DNA from: Holophagales bacterium
Lineage (GTDB): Bacteria; Acidobacteriota; Holophagae; Holophagales; Holophagaceae
Assembly (NCBI GenBank): GCA_031281385.1
Contig: JAITFL010000116.1
Span: forward strand, 1 to 32,013
Length of the DNA stretch: 32,013 nt
Direction of reading: 5' to 3'
Each line of letters begins with the position of its first letter. Positions within the stretch are counted from its first letter, which is position 1. Positions 1 to 9,551 of the stretch are shown here, one piece after another. The notes below the pieces were generated by a model, which saw only the letters and a list, made by a program, of their open reading frames with translations, was not told the origin of the DNA and ran no database searches. Both the position numbers and the translations under genes were made by a program.

Positions 1-28
1 ACCCCTGCCTCCTACAACCTAATCGCTA

Positions 29-1609
29 CTAAAAACTCACCTCCGCCACAAACGCGTTATAGACATGCTTTGTCTTTTTGTCTTGGACGAAGACCACGGC
101 CTTTAGTTTTTTGCGGTCTATTTTGTTGTGCCTAGTATTAGAGAGCTGTTTGTTTCGCTCGGAAGCTGTTTTTGCCCACTCGGTAATAAAGGCATCGGCC
201 GCTTTTTCGGATTCAACGATGTTGAACGTGACTTTGGCCATGGTGGAAGGGGCCACCGACTTGAATTCGCGCACCACCATATGGTGCTGGACGATCCCGT
301 TGCTGCCCTTAAATTCTTGTTCGGTTTGGATCAGCGCGACATTGTAATCGGCTCCTTCGATCACTTTTGAAAATTCGCAGTCAACCGCAACGACATCGCC
401 GCTAATGGTGGCCTTGGCCTCAACCTTGACTTCAATCCCCGCTACCAGAGCTGCGTCTATCTCCTTTTTGGCTCTGTCGAAAGAAGTGGACGTCCCCAGC
501 CTGTCACCACCAACCGCAGGAGAAACAACGCCATCAATGATAGCCGTGGGGGTGCCAGTGATCATTCCGCGCCCATAGTAGTCCTGCCTTTTTTTGGTCG
601 CGTGATTCATCATTGGGTCATATAGCGGAATGGGAAGATGGTATTTCAACACGGCCAAATATTGGGACGGGTAGCTTTTTTCTAAGGCATCAAACGCAAA
701 AGTGGCCGCAACGCAGGGGCCGCATTCAGACCCTGTAAAAACCTCTGCCAGCACCGTCTTGCCTTGCCAATTTTCGGGGGCCTTGAACGGCGGCGGCGTG
801 AATGGACGGTGAGCTTTTCGCAAATTCAGCTCCTTGTCAAAATTTGCATCGCTGCCATTGATCTTTGCGAAAAGGGCTTTGGCATTTGTGGTCGCACCTA
901 CGCTACCCGAGATGGCAGCCTCAAAATAGGCATCAAGCGCGTCTTTGTCGCGCTTCAATGCTTGGTACGTCTCTCCAAGCGCAACATAGTAGGCAACGGT
1001 AGGTTGGGAAGATTTTCTATATCCATCCAGCACATTCAAAGCATCCTGCCCTTTTTCGTTCATCAACAGAGCCTTTGCCAATGGAATTTCAAACATGTTT
1101 TTATAAGAATTCATTGCGGTTGTGCGCATCTCGCCTTGGTATCTGGCAAAAGTTTCTGGTGCGTCCAGCAATTGTTTGCCTTCGGCCCTGTACGCCTGGA
1201 TGGTTTTTAGAGCGTCCTCCGGAAATTTTGCAGCTTCTCTATGGTTCAAGACCATGTCGGCTGCGTTGACTAACACCAAAAAGCGGCCCGCGATCTCGCT
1301 GGACGCAATAACTTCCTTTTGCACTGCCAGCATGTCGCCAAAGTTGGCCGCGTTTCTGGTTTCGGCAACGAGCAGGTTGTAATCTATGTTATAGGCGATG
1401 CTGCTGTTGGGATAGGCGGCCTTTATGCGTTTCAGCTCTTTTATTCGAGCCCGCATGTCGGTGATACGCATCGCAGCAACATACTGGGCCTGCTCGGGAG
1501 GCTGCTGTTGACTAGATTCTCTGGATTCCTGTGCGGCTAAGCCGAGGCAGAGGTAAAATCCCAAAAGAACGCTCAGAAATGCGCTGGGAGTTAAAAAGGG
1601 CATTTTCAT
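29..1609 (-). CDS. Secreted thioredoxin-fold protein with helical N-terminal region
   Basis: Exported 526-residue protein. Residues 1-26 form a signal peptide with a hydrophobic stretch ending at LAAQ. Residues about 40-260 are helix-rich and TPR-like (ALNVLDGYRK, ALDAYFEAA). From about residue 280 a thioredoxin-like domain begins, with a CGPC redox motif at Cys296-Cys299 and a GTPTAIIDG segment that fits the cis-proline loop. This suggests a periplasmic thiol-disulfide oxidoreductase of the TlpA/thioredoxin superfamily; the substrate is unknown. The start has AAGGA about 9 bases upstream; an ATG two codons later is possible. It lies downstream of the barrel/TonB cluster but beyond a probable terminator, so it may be transcribed separately. 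Redox function is inferred from the motif only. Confidence 0.75.
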   Translation of the reverse strand: MKMPFLTPSAFLSVLLGFYLCLGLAAQESRESSQQQPPEQAQYVAAMRITDMRARIKELKRIKAAYPNSSIAYNIDYNLLVAETRNAANFGDMLAVQKEVIASSEIAGRFLVLVNAADMVLNHREAAKFPEDALKTIQAYRAEGKQLLDAPETFARYQGEMRTTAMNSYKNMFEIPLAKALLMNEKGQDALNVLDGYRKSSQPTVAYYVALGETYQALKRDKDALDAYFEAAISGSVGATTNAKALFAKINGSDANFDKELNLRKAHRPFTPPPFKAPENWQGKTVLAEVFTGSECGPCVAATFAFDALEKSYPSQYLAVLKYHLPIPLYDPMMNHATKKRQDYYGRGMITGTPTAIIDGVVSPAVGGDRLGTSTSFDRAKKEIDAALVAGIEVKVEAKATISGDVVAVDCEFSKVIEGADYNVALIQTEQEFKGSNGIVQHHMVVREFKSVAPSTMAKVTFNIVESEKAADAFITEWAKTASERNKQLSNTRHNKIDRKKLKAVVFVQDKKTKHVYNAFVAEVSF

Positions 1610-1712
1610 TGTGTAATCCTTGTGTTGAGCCTTTGTGAGGCGTTTTGTTTGAAATAAATACTACGGCCAGCCTGCAATTGCCAGTCGCGAGTTTCAAAAG
1701 GCAAAATATGGT

Positions 1713-1768
1713 TGCCTGAGGCACAGGCAAGCCGACAAAAACTGAACCCTCAGCCTGCTCGCGTTCAG
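1713..1768 (-). terminator. Probable terminator after the outer-membrane cluster
   Basis: Read on the minus strand, CTGAAC (1768-1763) pairs with GTTCAG (1747-1742) and is followed directly by five T. A second hairpin, TGCCTG/CAGGCA with a 5-base loop, lies at 1729-1713. The position just past the stop at 1789 fits transcription ending after the small barrel gene. The 16-base loop makes the first stem only moderately convincing. Confidence 0.5.
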
Positions 1769-1788
1769 GACAAATAATAGCCTAGCCG

Positions 1789-2451
1789 CTAGAAGGTGTA
1801 TGTCCCCTTTAACGTAAAGTACGATGGCAGACTTGGATTGAAGCCTTCCTTGTATGGCAATCTGCTGGAGCTTCGCCACTCTGTCATGGTGTAAGTGAAA
1901 TCCACGCGAAACATGTCATCTTTGAAACCATATCCAACGCCCATGCGCCAGCCCAATTTCATTCTTTTCTCTCCCTGTTGTCTGACATCCCCGTAGCCGG
2001 GTGGCACGTTGGTCGTCTGCTCGACTGTCCAAGAGTGGAATGACGGCCCGGCCGTGACGGTCAGGGGCATTTTCTTTGACACGTTGTACACTAGGTCGAA
2101 GCCAATAAACACGCCTAGCAGGTCATAGAGGTTGGGCAACGGCTTCACGATGGCCCCCAACTCATCGCGCTCGGGTTCGCCTGGTTTGCTGAGAAGCCTA
2201 GTGTAGCCGACATTTGGGCGCATCAATAGCGTTGACCGCTTGTGATAGAACTCCATGCCGAACTCGGCGTGGTAGCAGCCAGGCCCGCCCCAGGGTACAC
2301 CTGTTAGTGAGAGCGAGTGATTTTGGGCGATGTTTTGTCCAAACGAAACGTACGCCTTCAAGGAATCGTCTTCGCTCTGCGCCATAAGTATCGCCGAAGA
2401 AGCCAGCAAAAGGACGGGCGTCAGTGCTTGCGATATTTTGTTTATTTTCAT
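1789..2451 (-). CDS. Small outer-membrane beta-barrel protein
   Basis: A 220-residue protein with a signal peptide (residues 1-24, ending ILMAQ), followed by alternating hydrophobic/aromatic strands typical of a transmembrane barrel. It ends in FTLKGTYTF, the terminal aromatic signature recognised by the Bam machinery. No family is recognised beyond an outer-membrane-protein fold. It starts 15 bases after the TonB-receptor stop with a GGAGA ribosome site, so it is very probably co-transcribed with the two genes upstream. The context suggests an accessory barrel of the same uptake system, but no ligand can be proposed. Confidence 0.7.
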   Translation of the reverse strand: MKINKISQALTPVLLLASSAILMAQSEDDSLKAYVSFGQNIAQNHSLSLTGVPWGGPGCYHAEFGMEFYHKRSTLLMRPNVGYTRLLSKPGEPERDELGAIVKPLPNLYDLLGVFIGFDLVYNVSKKMPLTVTAGPSFHSWTVEQTTNVPPGYGDVRQQGEKRMKLGWRMGVGYGFKDDMFRVDFTYTMTEWRSSSRLPYKEGFNPSLPSYFTLKGTYTF

Positions 2452-2466
2452 TGTTTGTCTCCTTCC

Positions 2467-5400
2467 CTAAAACCTTATGCCTGTTGACATACTAATACTA
2501 CGCCTCTGGGTGTTTCGCTGAATAAAGTAAGATTGCGCGTTGCCTGACCAAAGCCAGCCATCAGCGTACGGGTTGGCGGTGGCTGCCAAATACGTGGGCT
2601 CGCCTTGGGCGTTCACGCCGTTTTGGATAGGCCAGGGCCTATAGTTGGCAAGGCCCGTATTTCTGCCGCCTGGAATTTGCGGAATCTTTGGGATGTGGTT
2701 AAATATGTTGTTAACATTTATGTTCAAAAACCAAGACAACCTTTTGACCAACGGCAGTGTCAGGTTGTAGGTAAAATTGTTGTAAAACGTGTCATAAGTG
2801 GTGTACGGGTTAAAAGGGATGTCCTTGTAGTTAACCATTTGGTTGCCCCCTGTGCCTATACCACCTGGATACGCATTAATGCCAGAATAAACTGGATAGC
2901 CTACCTCGACCCTGACCACATCGTTGGTGAGGGAGGAGCCTGTGTACGTGCCACGCAGCGTGAAATTGGATCTGGCCTGGCCTTGGGTCAGGTTGACTAT
3001 TAAATAATATGACAAAGTAAATTCGTTCCCGACTTTTACTTCTGGCATCCACGCACTGCGGCCGCCCCATTCGGCAAATTTGCTGTCAAACCATTCCAGA
3101 TTTTGCAGCTCATAAAATGATGCTGCGCTTCCACTTGGCGCACTTGTGGACGAACCATATGCCGACTGGTTGTGCCAGAAGCTACTAAAGGTATAATTGC
3201 CGCCAAAAATCACCTTTCTGCTGATGGGAAAATCCCATTGCAACTCTAGACCTTTATACGTCCTACTAAATTCATTGGTATTTTTCAGAACGACTCGGAG
3301 CCTATTTGATGGAGCACCGCCCGTAGGAGGCGTGTAAGCATATACTTCGCCCGGGAAATAGTCATACAAGTCCGCATACGTGCGAAGGTCAAAGGTGACT
3401 TTGATGTATCCGCCATTATTAAAAGCCCTGCGGTACCATAAGCTGTACTCTGTTGACGTGGGCGGCTTGAATCCTTTGTCAACATTGCCGGCCTCCTTGC
3501 CGGAATTCATGAAGGCGTATTCGATCCCATAGTTGCCTGGGTTCATAACGTCCGCTAGGTCAACCAAATAATAGCCCTTTTGTTTTTTGATTGGGTCAAC
3601 CTTGTCTCCGGTCCACAGCCTGCTGGAATAATTGCCCCACTTCTTTTCTGCAAAGGGCCAGTACAAGTTCATGTTGGCCATCTGGTGAAATTGTGCGTAC
3701 GAGGCCACGAACAAGTGTTTTTGGTCGCCAAACATATCATATTTGTACTCACTCCTTGGAGTTATCTTTGTGTATTTATGCACAGTTGACATGTCATCGG
3801 AGAGATTAAACATATCCGCGCGAAGACCCAGCATAAGGACGTGGTGTTCATTGATAGACCACAAATCGTTGATGTAGAATGACGATTGAGTGGTATAAAT
3901 GTTGCCATTGCTATTCCCGTAGTATTCTTTCAGGGTCGGCAGGGCTTCAATGGGCAGCAGACCCCCGAAAATTGGATTTATGCCGCCATTAACCCAGATT
4001 GGGACACCATCGCCTGGATCTATCAGCGTGACCCCATTATAATTTGGGCGGGTGAATACATGCGGCTCTAAATCTCTGACAGTCGCAGTCCCAACGTCAA
4101 AGACGATGAACTTGCCTGCGTACCGTGAAACGGGTCCCACCGGGTGGCCGTACAAATTGCCAATTTGCGATGATGTCAGATCAAATGCTATTTGACCCAC
4201 CGGACTGTAGTACTCCTTAGCTTCGGGCGGTATCCCCTCGGCATCTGCGGCCTCCCTGTTAAATCCGATGTCAATCAAGTGTTGCCCCTTATATTCCATC
4301 ATGTGCTGGTAGTTTAGGTTCATTGAATTGACACCGCTCCCGTTAGAACCCGATGTGTTGAGTCCAAGGATGTTAAAGTAGGCAAATGGTCTTCTATTGT
4401 ATTCGCTATGTGCATTCCAATAGCTGTCAATCATGCCGTTGGCATAATACTGACTAAAGTCTATTATGTTCCCGCTGCCGGTGAGCGGCGGCTTGGGGCC
4501 ATCATAGGCCCAAAGGCTGCCGTACGTTTTTATCTGCACGCTCTCCTTGCCCGCCTTGGGCTGATCGCGGTAGTTCTGGGATCTCCCGTAGCGCGCATCC
4601 AAGATGCCACTAGCACCCAAAACGGCTTTATACGAAACATTCCAAGCATGGACGCTTGTCCCTTGCCCATATTCTGGGCTTGAGTCCCCCATGTTGAAGG
4701 CGCCATTGATGTTTTGGAATGTATAGCCTTCCAGATAGTAGTAGCTTAGTTGGTGGTTGGGGGTGATTTGCAAATAGAGGTTAAATGTATTGTTGCCAGA
4801 CTTTGTAGTGCCATACGCCATGGCGTCAGGATTGTCCAAATTGGCCAAGTTAGACCTTCTCACCACGTCGCCATAATATGGGCTGGTGGGGTCGTTGTCC
4901 AAGAAAAAGGTTCCCAGTCTTGCATATTGGTGGTAACCGCCGGCAGCATAGGTGTACAAGCTCCATTCGCCCCCGGCATTGACATTGGCGGACGATGCGT
5001 ACGGGTTGCTATTGTAGGTTGTGGGCGTAATATTGCCGCCAAATGCAAAAGTTAGGTAATTGGGAACGATTGGACCCATAACCGAAAACTGCCATGTTCT
5101 AGAAAAATTGTCATCGCCAGGGTTGGAAATATTGGCATATGCGCCCCTGTTGTCGGGGTATGGCAGATTATACGCAGTCCAGATATTGCTATTGCCGCCG
5201 CGTTGGCCGGTATATCTCAGCGAGCCGCTGAATGTGTTGCCGCCCCTTTTTGTGGTGATAGATATGAGACCGCCGTCCGTGTTGCCCAGCTTGGCGTTGA
5301 GCGGCGACTGGACGATGGCAATGGACTCGATCAAGTCTTCGATTGTGGTGCCGGCGTCGAACAAAGACCCAAGTAGAACATCGTTTACCATCTGGCCATC

Positions 5401-5979
5401 TTGCAGGACTTTGTTGCCGCGCTGCACGTTGCCACGAATACTGAAACCTGCGGAGTTGGTCAAAGTGCCATTGATGCCTGGTGTCAGGTTCTGCAACGCA
5501 GCCACGCCTCTTCCACCGCCAATCTCTTCCAGCCGATTTGTTGTGAATGCCGTCTGTACCGATGTGTCTGTCTTGTCCGGAGTAATAATGTCGGCGGCTG
5601 CCCCGGCTACAATTTCTATCGTCTCGCCCTGCACCTCCATGGGCCGCAGCTTGATGCTGCCATTTGCAACGATGCCTGCAATAAGCGTAATTTCGGATTT
5701 GCGGGAAACGTAGCCGTCCAGTGAGTATGTGATTGTGTACCTGCCTGGGGGCAATAGGTTGATGCGGAAAGTGCCATCGGCACCCGTCAGGTTGTCCCGG
5801 GGGGTCAACAAGGTTGGCGAAGTAACATAGACCCGCGCACCCCGCAGAGGCTTGTTGTTAGAACCCGTCACGGTACCAGCAAGAACGGCACTGGTTAGGT
5901 CTTGCGCCGACATAAACGCGCCAGAAGTGCCTGCCGCCAGCACTGCCACCAAGGGAGTGACCAAAATTCTTTTGTGCAT
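2467..5979 (-). CDS. TonB-dependent receptor with carboxypeptidase-regulatory-like domain
   Basis: About 1170-residue outer-membrane receptor expected to import or bind a large ligand using TonB energy. After a signal peptide there is a carboxypeptidase-regulatory-like beta-sandwich (about residues 30-115: LAGTVTGSNNKPLRGARVYV, then GRYTITYSLDGY). A plug domain follows (about 145-245, with NAKLGNTDGGLISITTKRGG), then a long barrel ending RSISMSTGIRF. This architecture resembles the Oar-like receptors that are abundant in Acidobacteriota. The ATG at 5979 is preferred over that at 5985 because AAGGAG then lies at proper spacing. It sits between two smaller barrel genes with gaps of 13-20 bases, which indicates an operon. 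The substrate cannot be read from the sequence. Confidence 0.9.
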   Translation of the reverse strand: MHKRILVTPLVAVLAAGTSGAFMSAQDLTSAVLAGTVTGSNNKPLRGARVYVTSPTLLTPRDNLTGADGTFRINLLPPGRYTITYSLDGYVSRKSEITLIAGIVANGSIKLRPMEVQGETIEIVAGAAADIITPDKTDTSVQTAFTTNRLEEIGGGRGVAALQNLTPGINGTLTNSAGFSIRGNVQRGNKVLQDGQMVNDVLLGSLFDAGTTIEDLIESIAIVQSPLNAKLGNTDGGLISITTKRGGNTFSGSLRYTGQRGGNSNIWTAYNLPYPDNRGAYANISNPGDDNFSRTWQFSVMGPIVPNYLTFAFGGNITPTTYNSNPYASSANVNAGGEWSLYTYAAGGYHQYARLGTFFLDNDPTSPYYGDVVRRSNLANLDNPDAMAYGTTKSGNNTFNLYLQITPNHQLSYYYLEGYTFQNINGAFNMGDSSPEYGQGTSVHAWNVSYKAVLGASGILDARYGRSQNYRDQPKAGKESVQIKTYGSLWAYDGPKPPLTGSGNIIDFSQYYANGMIDSYWNAHSEYNRRPFAYFNILGLNTSGSNGSGVNSMNLNYQHMMEYKGQHLIDIGFNREAADAEGIPPEAKEYYSPVGQIAFDLTSSQIGNLYGHPVGPVSRYAGKFIVFDVGTATVRDLEPHVFTRPNYNGVTLIDPGDGVPIWVNGGINPIFGGLLPIEALPTLKEYYGNSNGNIYTTQSSFYINDLWSINEHHVLMLGLRADMFNLSDDMSTVHKYTKITPRSEYKYDMFGDQKHLFVASYAQFHQMANMNLYWPFAEKKWGNYSSRLWTGDKVDPIKKQKGYYLVDLADVMNPGNYGIEYAFMNSGKEAGNVDKGFKPPTSTEYSLWYRRAFNNGGYIKVTFDLRTYADLYDYFPGEVYAYTPPTGGAPSNRLRVVLKNTNEFSRTYKGLELQWDFPISRKVIFGGNYTFSSFWHNQSAYGSSTSAPSGSAASFYELQNLEWFDSKFAEWGGRSAWMPEVKVGNEFTLSYYLIVNLTQGQARSNFTLRGTYTGSSLTNDVVRVEVGYPVYSGINAYPGGIGTGGNQMVNYKDIPFNPYTTYDTFYNNFTYNLTLPLVKRLSWFLNINVNNIFNHIPKIPQIPGGRNTGLANYRPWPIQNGVNAQGEPTYLAATANPYADGWLWSGNAQSYFIQRNTQRRSISMSTGIRF

Positions 5980-5998
5980 AATCATTTCTCCTTAAATT

Positions 5999-6841
5999 CT
6001 AAAGTTTACAAACAAGGGCGAACTCAATGCCCAAGCCGTAGCTGGTGCCAGTGCTGATTCGGTATTTTTCTTCGCCGTAGTACACCCCCGGTGTCATGTC
6101 CCAGTGCTTGGTGCCGAAATAACGCGTGCCTACCTCCAAAGCAAAGCTATCGTTAAGCGAGTACCTTATGCCAGCAAATGCACCAGGCGCCAAGCTGGCG
6201 CCCTCTTCATGAAAGGCACCGTTGCCACCCACCGTGTAACGAGGCGGAGTCCCAGAGGGGTTCACGCTAGGCGTGATTTCAGGAAAGTCGCTCTGGTTAT
6301 AAAACTGCCACCTGAATTCGCTGTAGACCTTGTAGCGATCTAAGCGAATGCCGGCGTACCACTCGGCGTTTTCTAAGACCGCATCTAGAGGCTGCCAGCC
6401 GAACCCGGTCGGCATCTTTGAGTGATACGACACCGCCAGCGAAATGCCATGCGCCGACTCTTTTCGGCCATCATAAGACCAAAAGGGGTGCAAACTCAAT
6501 TTTCTAAAAGTACCCGCAGGGACTGATGGATCGTCCATGTTGTACTGATTGTGCGTTTCAAAATCAATCAAGTTCTGCCACCGCGATGGGACATGCTCCC
6601 AAGTGATCTCGGCTGCTATGGCGCGACCAGGGCCAAACATCTCCCGCCTAGCCTGAAAGCCGAAGCCGATGATCTTGTTGTCGTACTTGGTCTGCTGCAG
6701 GTCGCCTCCGTACAAGCCGAGCCTTATCTTTAGGTCAAACTTGTACGGGCCAAACTCGGTCTGCTGCGAATGCAGACCGGGCGCAGCAACTCCGAGTAGT
6801 GACATTAGGCATGCCAGATGTGTTAGTTTTGGTGTTTTCAC
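5999..6841 (-). CDS. Outer-membrane barrel protein, first gene of the TonB cluster
   Basis: Predicted 280-residue exported barrel. The open frame extends upstream to 6892, but the GTG at 6841 is the better start: GGAGG lies just upstream, and the protein then begins with a clean signal peptide (VKTPKLTHLACLMSLLGV, cleavage near LHSQ). The mature part has repeated amphipathic strands (FDLKIRLGLYGG, YAGIRLDRYKVYSEFRWQF, LEVGTRYFGTKHW) and ends GIEFALVCKL, without a classic terminal Phe. No known family is recognised. It lies 19 bases upstream of the TonB receptor start and presumably heads its operon. Confidence 0.65.
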   Translation of the reverse strand: MKTPKLTHLACLMSLLGVAAPGLHSQQTEFGPYKFDLKIRLGLYGGDLQQTKYDNKIIGFGFQARREMFGPGRAIAAEITWEHVPSRWQNLIDFETHNQYNMDDPSVPAGTFRKLSLHPFWSYDGRKESAHGISLAVSYHSKMPTGFGWQPLDAVLENAEWYAGIRLDRYKVYSEFRWQFYNQSDFPEITPSVNPSGTPPRYTVGGNGAFHEEGASLAPGAFAGIRYSLNDSFALEVGTRYFGTKHWDMTPGVYYGEEKYRISTGTSYGLGIEFALVCKL

Positions 6842-7465
6842 AGATTCACCTCCATAAAAAGGAATTTGGCATTTTGATAGAACCCTCGTCAATAGGCACA
6901 GATGAACTGTGTCCGCACAAACGAGAGCATGTTGGAAAGCCAGTTTGGTGGCGGGGGCGGGACAAAAGAAGCGCGGATGCCTCTTGGCCAGTTAAGGCGC
7001 GGCAGTAGATGGAACAATTCTTTGCTCTACTATAGCCCTGTTGCGATGGAAACAAATTGGCAGATTTTACATTACCCATGGTTACGATATTCCTCTACAG
7101 ATTAGTCAATCATGTATTGTAAATCACTTTTCAGCATTTTTTTCATTATCCTCCAAAAACAAGTGGCCTTCCTTACATTACATATGTAGTTGATTTTTAA
7201 ACATGTTGTGAGTTGCTATCGAAAAGCCAACCAAAACCGCGCTTGAGCGGAATGAAAGGCGTAGGCGAAGCACGCCAATCTGTAACGATTCTCAAGTGCT
7301 TTATACCAAATTGCGTTCATCTGAACGCAACTTGGTATAAAATATTGTCCCCGCACGAATCGCACACCTTGGAGCCATCTCCCAAGCATCAGCTCCCATA
7401 TCGAATCACCCACGTAGCCCAAAAATAGCTAGGTTTTGCAAGTATCTGGCTATATGATTGTTCTC
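6842..7465. other. Long divergent intergenic region
   Basis: About 620 bases separate the start of the minus-strand outer-membrane cluster from the plus-strand GT9 genes, so both promoters should lie here. The middle (about 7020-7210) is AT-rich. I see no convincing promoter hexamer pair, no RNA gene and no believable ORF. Two overlapping frames on opposite strands near 7213-7428 arise across a palindrome. The region holds a strong hairpin at 7301-7340 and a GTTTTGCAAG motif at about 7433 that is shared with the dispersed repeat ends. Confidence 0.5.
7301..7340. repeat. Strong inverted repeat (19-base arms)
   Basis: The arm TTATACCAAATTGCGTTCA (7301-7319) and its complement TGAACGCAACTTGGTATAA (7322-7340) differ at one position and are separated by two bases. 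No T-run follows, so it is not a standard terminator. It could be a cruciform, an operator or the tip of a small mobile element. It does not match the other repeat family in this window. Confidence 0.75.
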
Positions 7466-8464
7466 ATGCGATTCTTGATTTGCCGCACCGATGCCATTGG
7501 AGACCTGCTGGTGACCCTTCCGGTGCAAGAGCGCATATTGGCGAGTGACCCAAGCGCCGAAGTATATTGGCTTGTGAGGGCTGAAACCGCGCCTATTTTG
7601 GATAGCCTGCCGGGTACTGCGGGCGTTCTGCTGCGACAGCCCGATGCTGACGAAATGCGACTAGCCGACCTCATCGGAAATCTTGCCCCCGACGCGCTGC
7701 TGAACATTTCCCACCGCGACAGAGCGATAATACCCGCTGCAAAGAGGGCAGGGGTGTCAATCCGCGTGGCTAGGCCAAGGGGCTTGAAACAGTTATTGTG
7801 CGCCACGCATCGGGTCTGGTCTAAGAGAAGCGGATCGGGCAGGCATGAATTCGAACACGCGATAGATTTTTTGAGGCCCTTTGGCTGGGCGGGCAACTAT
7901 TCGGAAATTCCGAATAGTTCAAAAGCTGCGCCAGAACTGCCGCGACTGACACTGACCCAAGAAGAGATAGCGAATGGCGAAAAAGAATTGAGCCACATCC
8001 CGCACCCGCGCTTGGGTACCATACTAAGAGGCAGCGGCGCGGGGGCGTCCCCTAGTTCGCAGTGGTGGGGGGGGATGCTGAGCGAATCAAAGGGCGCTGG
8101 ATGGAACCCCATTGTCCTTTCTCCCCCTGAGAGCTCCCCACTGCCGCCTGCCGACATCAGGGGTCTGATGGGCAGATTATTCGCTTGCGATGCGGTGATA
8201 GGGCCCAGCACCGGCCCAACTCACCTTGCCGCCGCGCTTGGAAAGCCGACGCTGTGCCTGATGGGGCGCAGAATATCGCATGGCCCAGACCGCTGGAAAC
8301 CGCTTGGCCAATGTGTCAAGGCCATTCAATACACGGGAGAGGAAGACGACTTGGAAGCTGGCATGGATAGACTGACATTTGATGAAGTGGTGGCTGCGCT
8401 GAATAAGTTACAGGATGGGAACAGCGGCGTTTTGCAGGTTCGCGCAGATAGGCCATCAAGATGA
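7466..8464 (+). CDS. Glycosyltransferase family 9 (heptosyltransferase-like)
   Basis: GT9 enzyme predicted to transfer a heptose or related sugar onto the lipopolysaccharide core at the inner face of the cytoplasmic membrane. The N terminus MRFLICRTDAIGDLLVTLPV is the typical GT9 nucleotide-sugar entry motif. The C-terminal half has IGPSTGPTHLAAALGKPTLCLMG, the family's donor-binding signature. The start is uncertain: the frame opens at TTG 7436, with ATG at 7454 and 7466. I chose 7466 by family alignment, as no good ribosome site is visible. The stop overlaps the next GT9 start as ATGA, implying translational coupling. The acceptor and exact sugar are not determined. Confidence 0.8.
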   Translation: MRFLICRTDAIGDLLVTLPVQERILASDPSAEVYWLVRAETAPILDSLPGTAGVLLRQPDADEMRLADLIGNLAPDALLNISHRDRAIIPAAKRAGVSIRVARPRGLKQLLCATHRVWSKRSGSGRHEFEHAIDFLRPFGWAGNYSEIPNSSKAAPELPRLTLTQEEIANGEKELSHIPHPRLGTILRGSGAGASPSSQWWGGMLSESKGAGWNPIVLSPPESSPLPPADIRGLMGRLFACDAVIGPSTGPTHLAAALGKPTLCLMGRRISHGPDRWKPLGQCVKAIQYTGEEDDLEAGMDRLTFDEVVAALNKLQDGNSGVLQVRADRPSR

Positions 8465-9435
8465 CCTGCACCGCCGATGCCCCCAAGGGCGCCACTTGGG
8501 TGCGCTTCCCTCGCTTCGTGGGAGACGCGGTGATGCAGTTGCCCATTTTGCGGCTCCTGCGCCAAATGGACGTTGGGCCTATCATCGTCTGGGGCCCTGC
8601 CCCAACCGCCAGCCTTGTTCGCGATGGTGAATTGGCCGATTTCGTTCTTCTCGAAGAAAAAAAAATGGGCATTTCTGAACTCTCGAAAACCCTAAAAGAA
8701 GCCAAGGCCGCCCGCTCAATTCATTTCCCAAAATCGTTGAGAACCCCGATAGCCGCATGGCTGGCAGGGGTGCCGGAGAGGATAGGCGTTAGCGATGGAG
8801 GGGCTGGGCTTTTCAACACCCACCACGCGCCATTCTGGAAAGCGACCGGCCCCTTCGTGCTGCGCTACCACGCCGCGCTTGTTGGGCGATGGCCCAACTT
8901 GCCGCAAATGCCATTTGCAGACTACCATTCAACGGCCAAGGCAATTGCGCCCAGCGCGAGATACATTTGCCTGATGCCCGGCTCGGCATGGCCCTCAAAG
9001 TCTTGGCCCGTGGAGCATTTTAAGGCCCTAGCCTCGATGGCTTTCCAAGAGGGGATTGAAGTTGTTGCGCTCGGAACCAAGGCAGAAAGGGCGGTGGGCG
9101 ATGCAGTGCTAAACGGCAGGGGCCACAATTACTGCGGCCAGACAGACCTGCGCGAAGCGGCGGCACTTTTGCAAGGGGCAGTGGCGGCAATAGGCAATGA
9201 TTCGGGACTAAGCCATCTGGCCGCCGCCTGCGGGACAAAGACCATTGCCCTATATGGCCCAACAGACCCCTCTGGTTCAGCCCCTTGGGGGCCAAACGTC
9301 ATCGCAATAGACCCAAGTAGCCCGAACTGCCGCCCCTGCTTCAAAAAATCCTGCCCCCTGCCTAGAAGGGGATGCATGGAAGACATAGCGCCCGATGAAG
9401 TTTGGGGGCTGCTCAAAAATGGATACAGGGGTTAG
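8461..9435 (+). CDS. Glycosyltransferase family 9, WaaF-like heptosyltransferase
   Basis: A 324-residue GT9 protein resembling ADP-heptose:LPS heptosyltransferase II. It has TWVRFPRFVGDAVMQLPILR near the N terminus, then YICLMPGSAWPSKSWPVEHF, the GxxWPxKxWP-type motif of WaaF. The donor-binding block IGNDSGLSHLAAACGTKTIALYGPTDP follows. A Cys-containing C-terminal segment (CRPCFKKSCPLPRRGCM) matches the C-rich end seen in WaaF-like proteins. It overlaps the upstream GT9 by 4 bases, so the pair probably adds successive core sugars. waaF itself is likely but not proven, because the rest of the core locus is not in view. Confidence 0.82.
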   Translation: MTCTADAPKGATWVRFPRFVGDAVMQLPILRLLRQMDVGPIIVWGPAPTASLVRDGELADFVLLEEKKMGISELSKTLKEAKAARSIHFPKSLRTPIAAWLAGVPERIGVSDGGAGLFNTHHAPFWKATGPFVLRYHAALVGRWPNLPQMPFADYHSTAKAIAPSARYICLMPGSAWPSKSWPVEHFKALASMAFQEGIEVVALGTKAERAVGDAVLNGRGHNYCGQTDLREAAALLQGAVAAIGNDSGLSHLAAACGTKTIALYGPTDPSGSAPWGPNVIAIDPSSPNCRPCFKKSCPLPRRGCMEDIAPDEVWGLLKNGYRG

Positions 9436-9551
9436 GTATTAGGGATCAGTGGCTAGGGTAAGCAAGGAAGCGGCTTTGCCGCAATGAATATCAGTTGCGG
9501 ATTGAGCATTTAGCGCTGAACGGAGCCTTCTCCCCACCTGTATCGCCTTCC

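Noticed and set aside
7213..7428. Two overlapping small frames on opposite strands
   Set aside because: They arise because both strands read through the 7301-7340 palindrome; neither has a ribosome site or protein-like composition.
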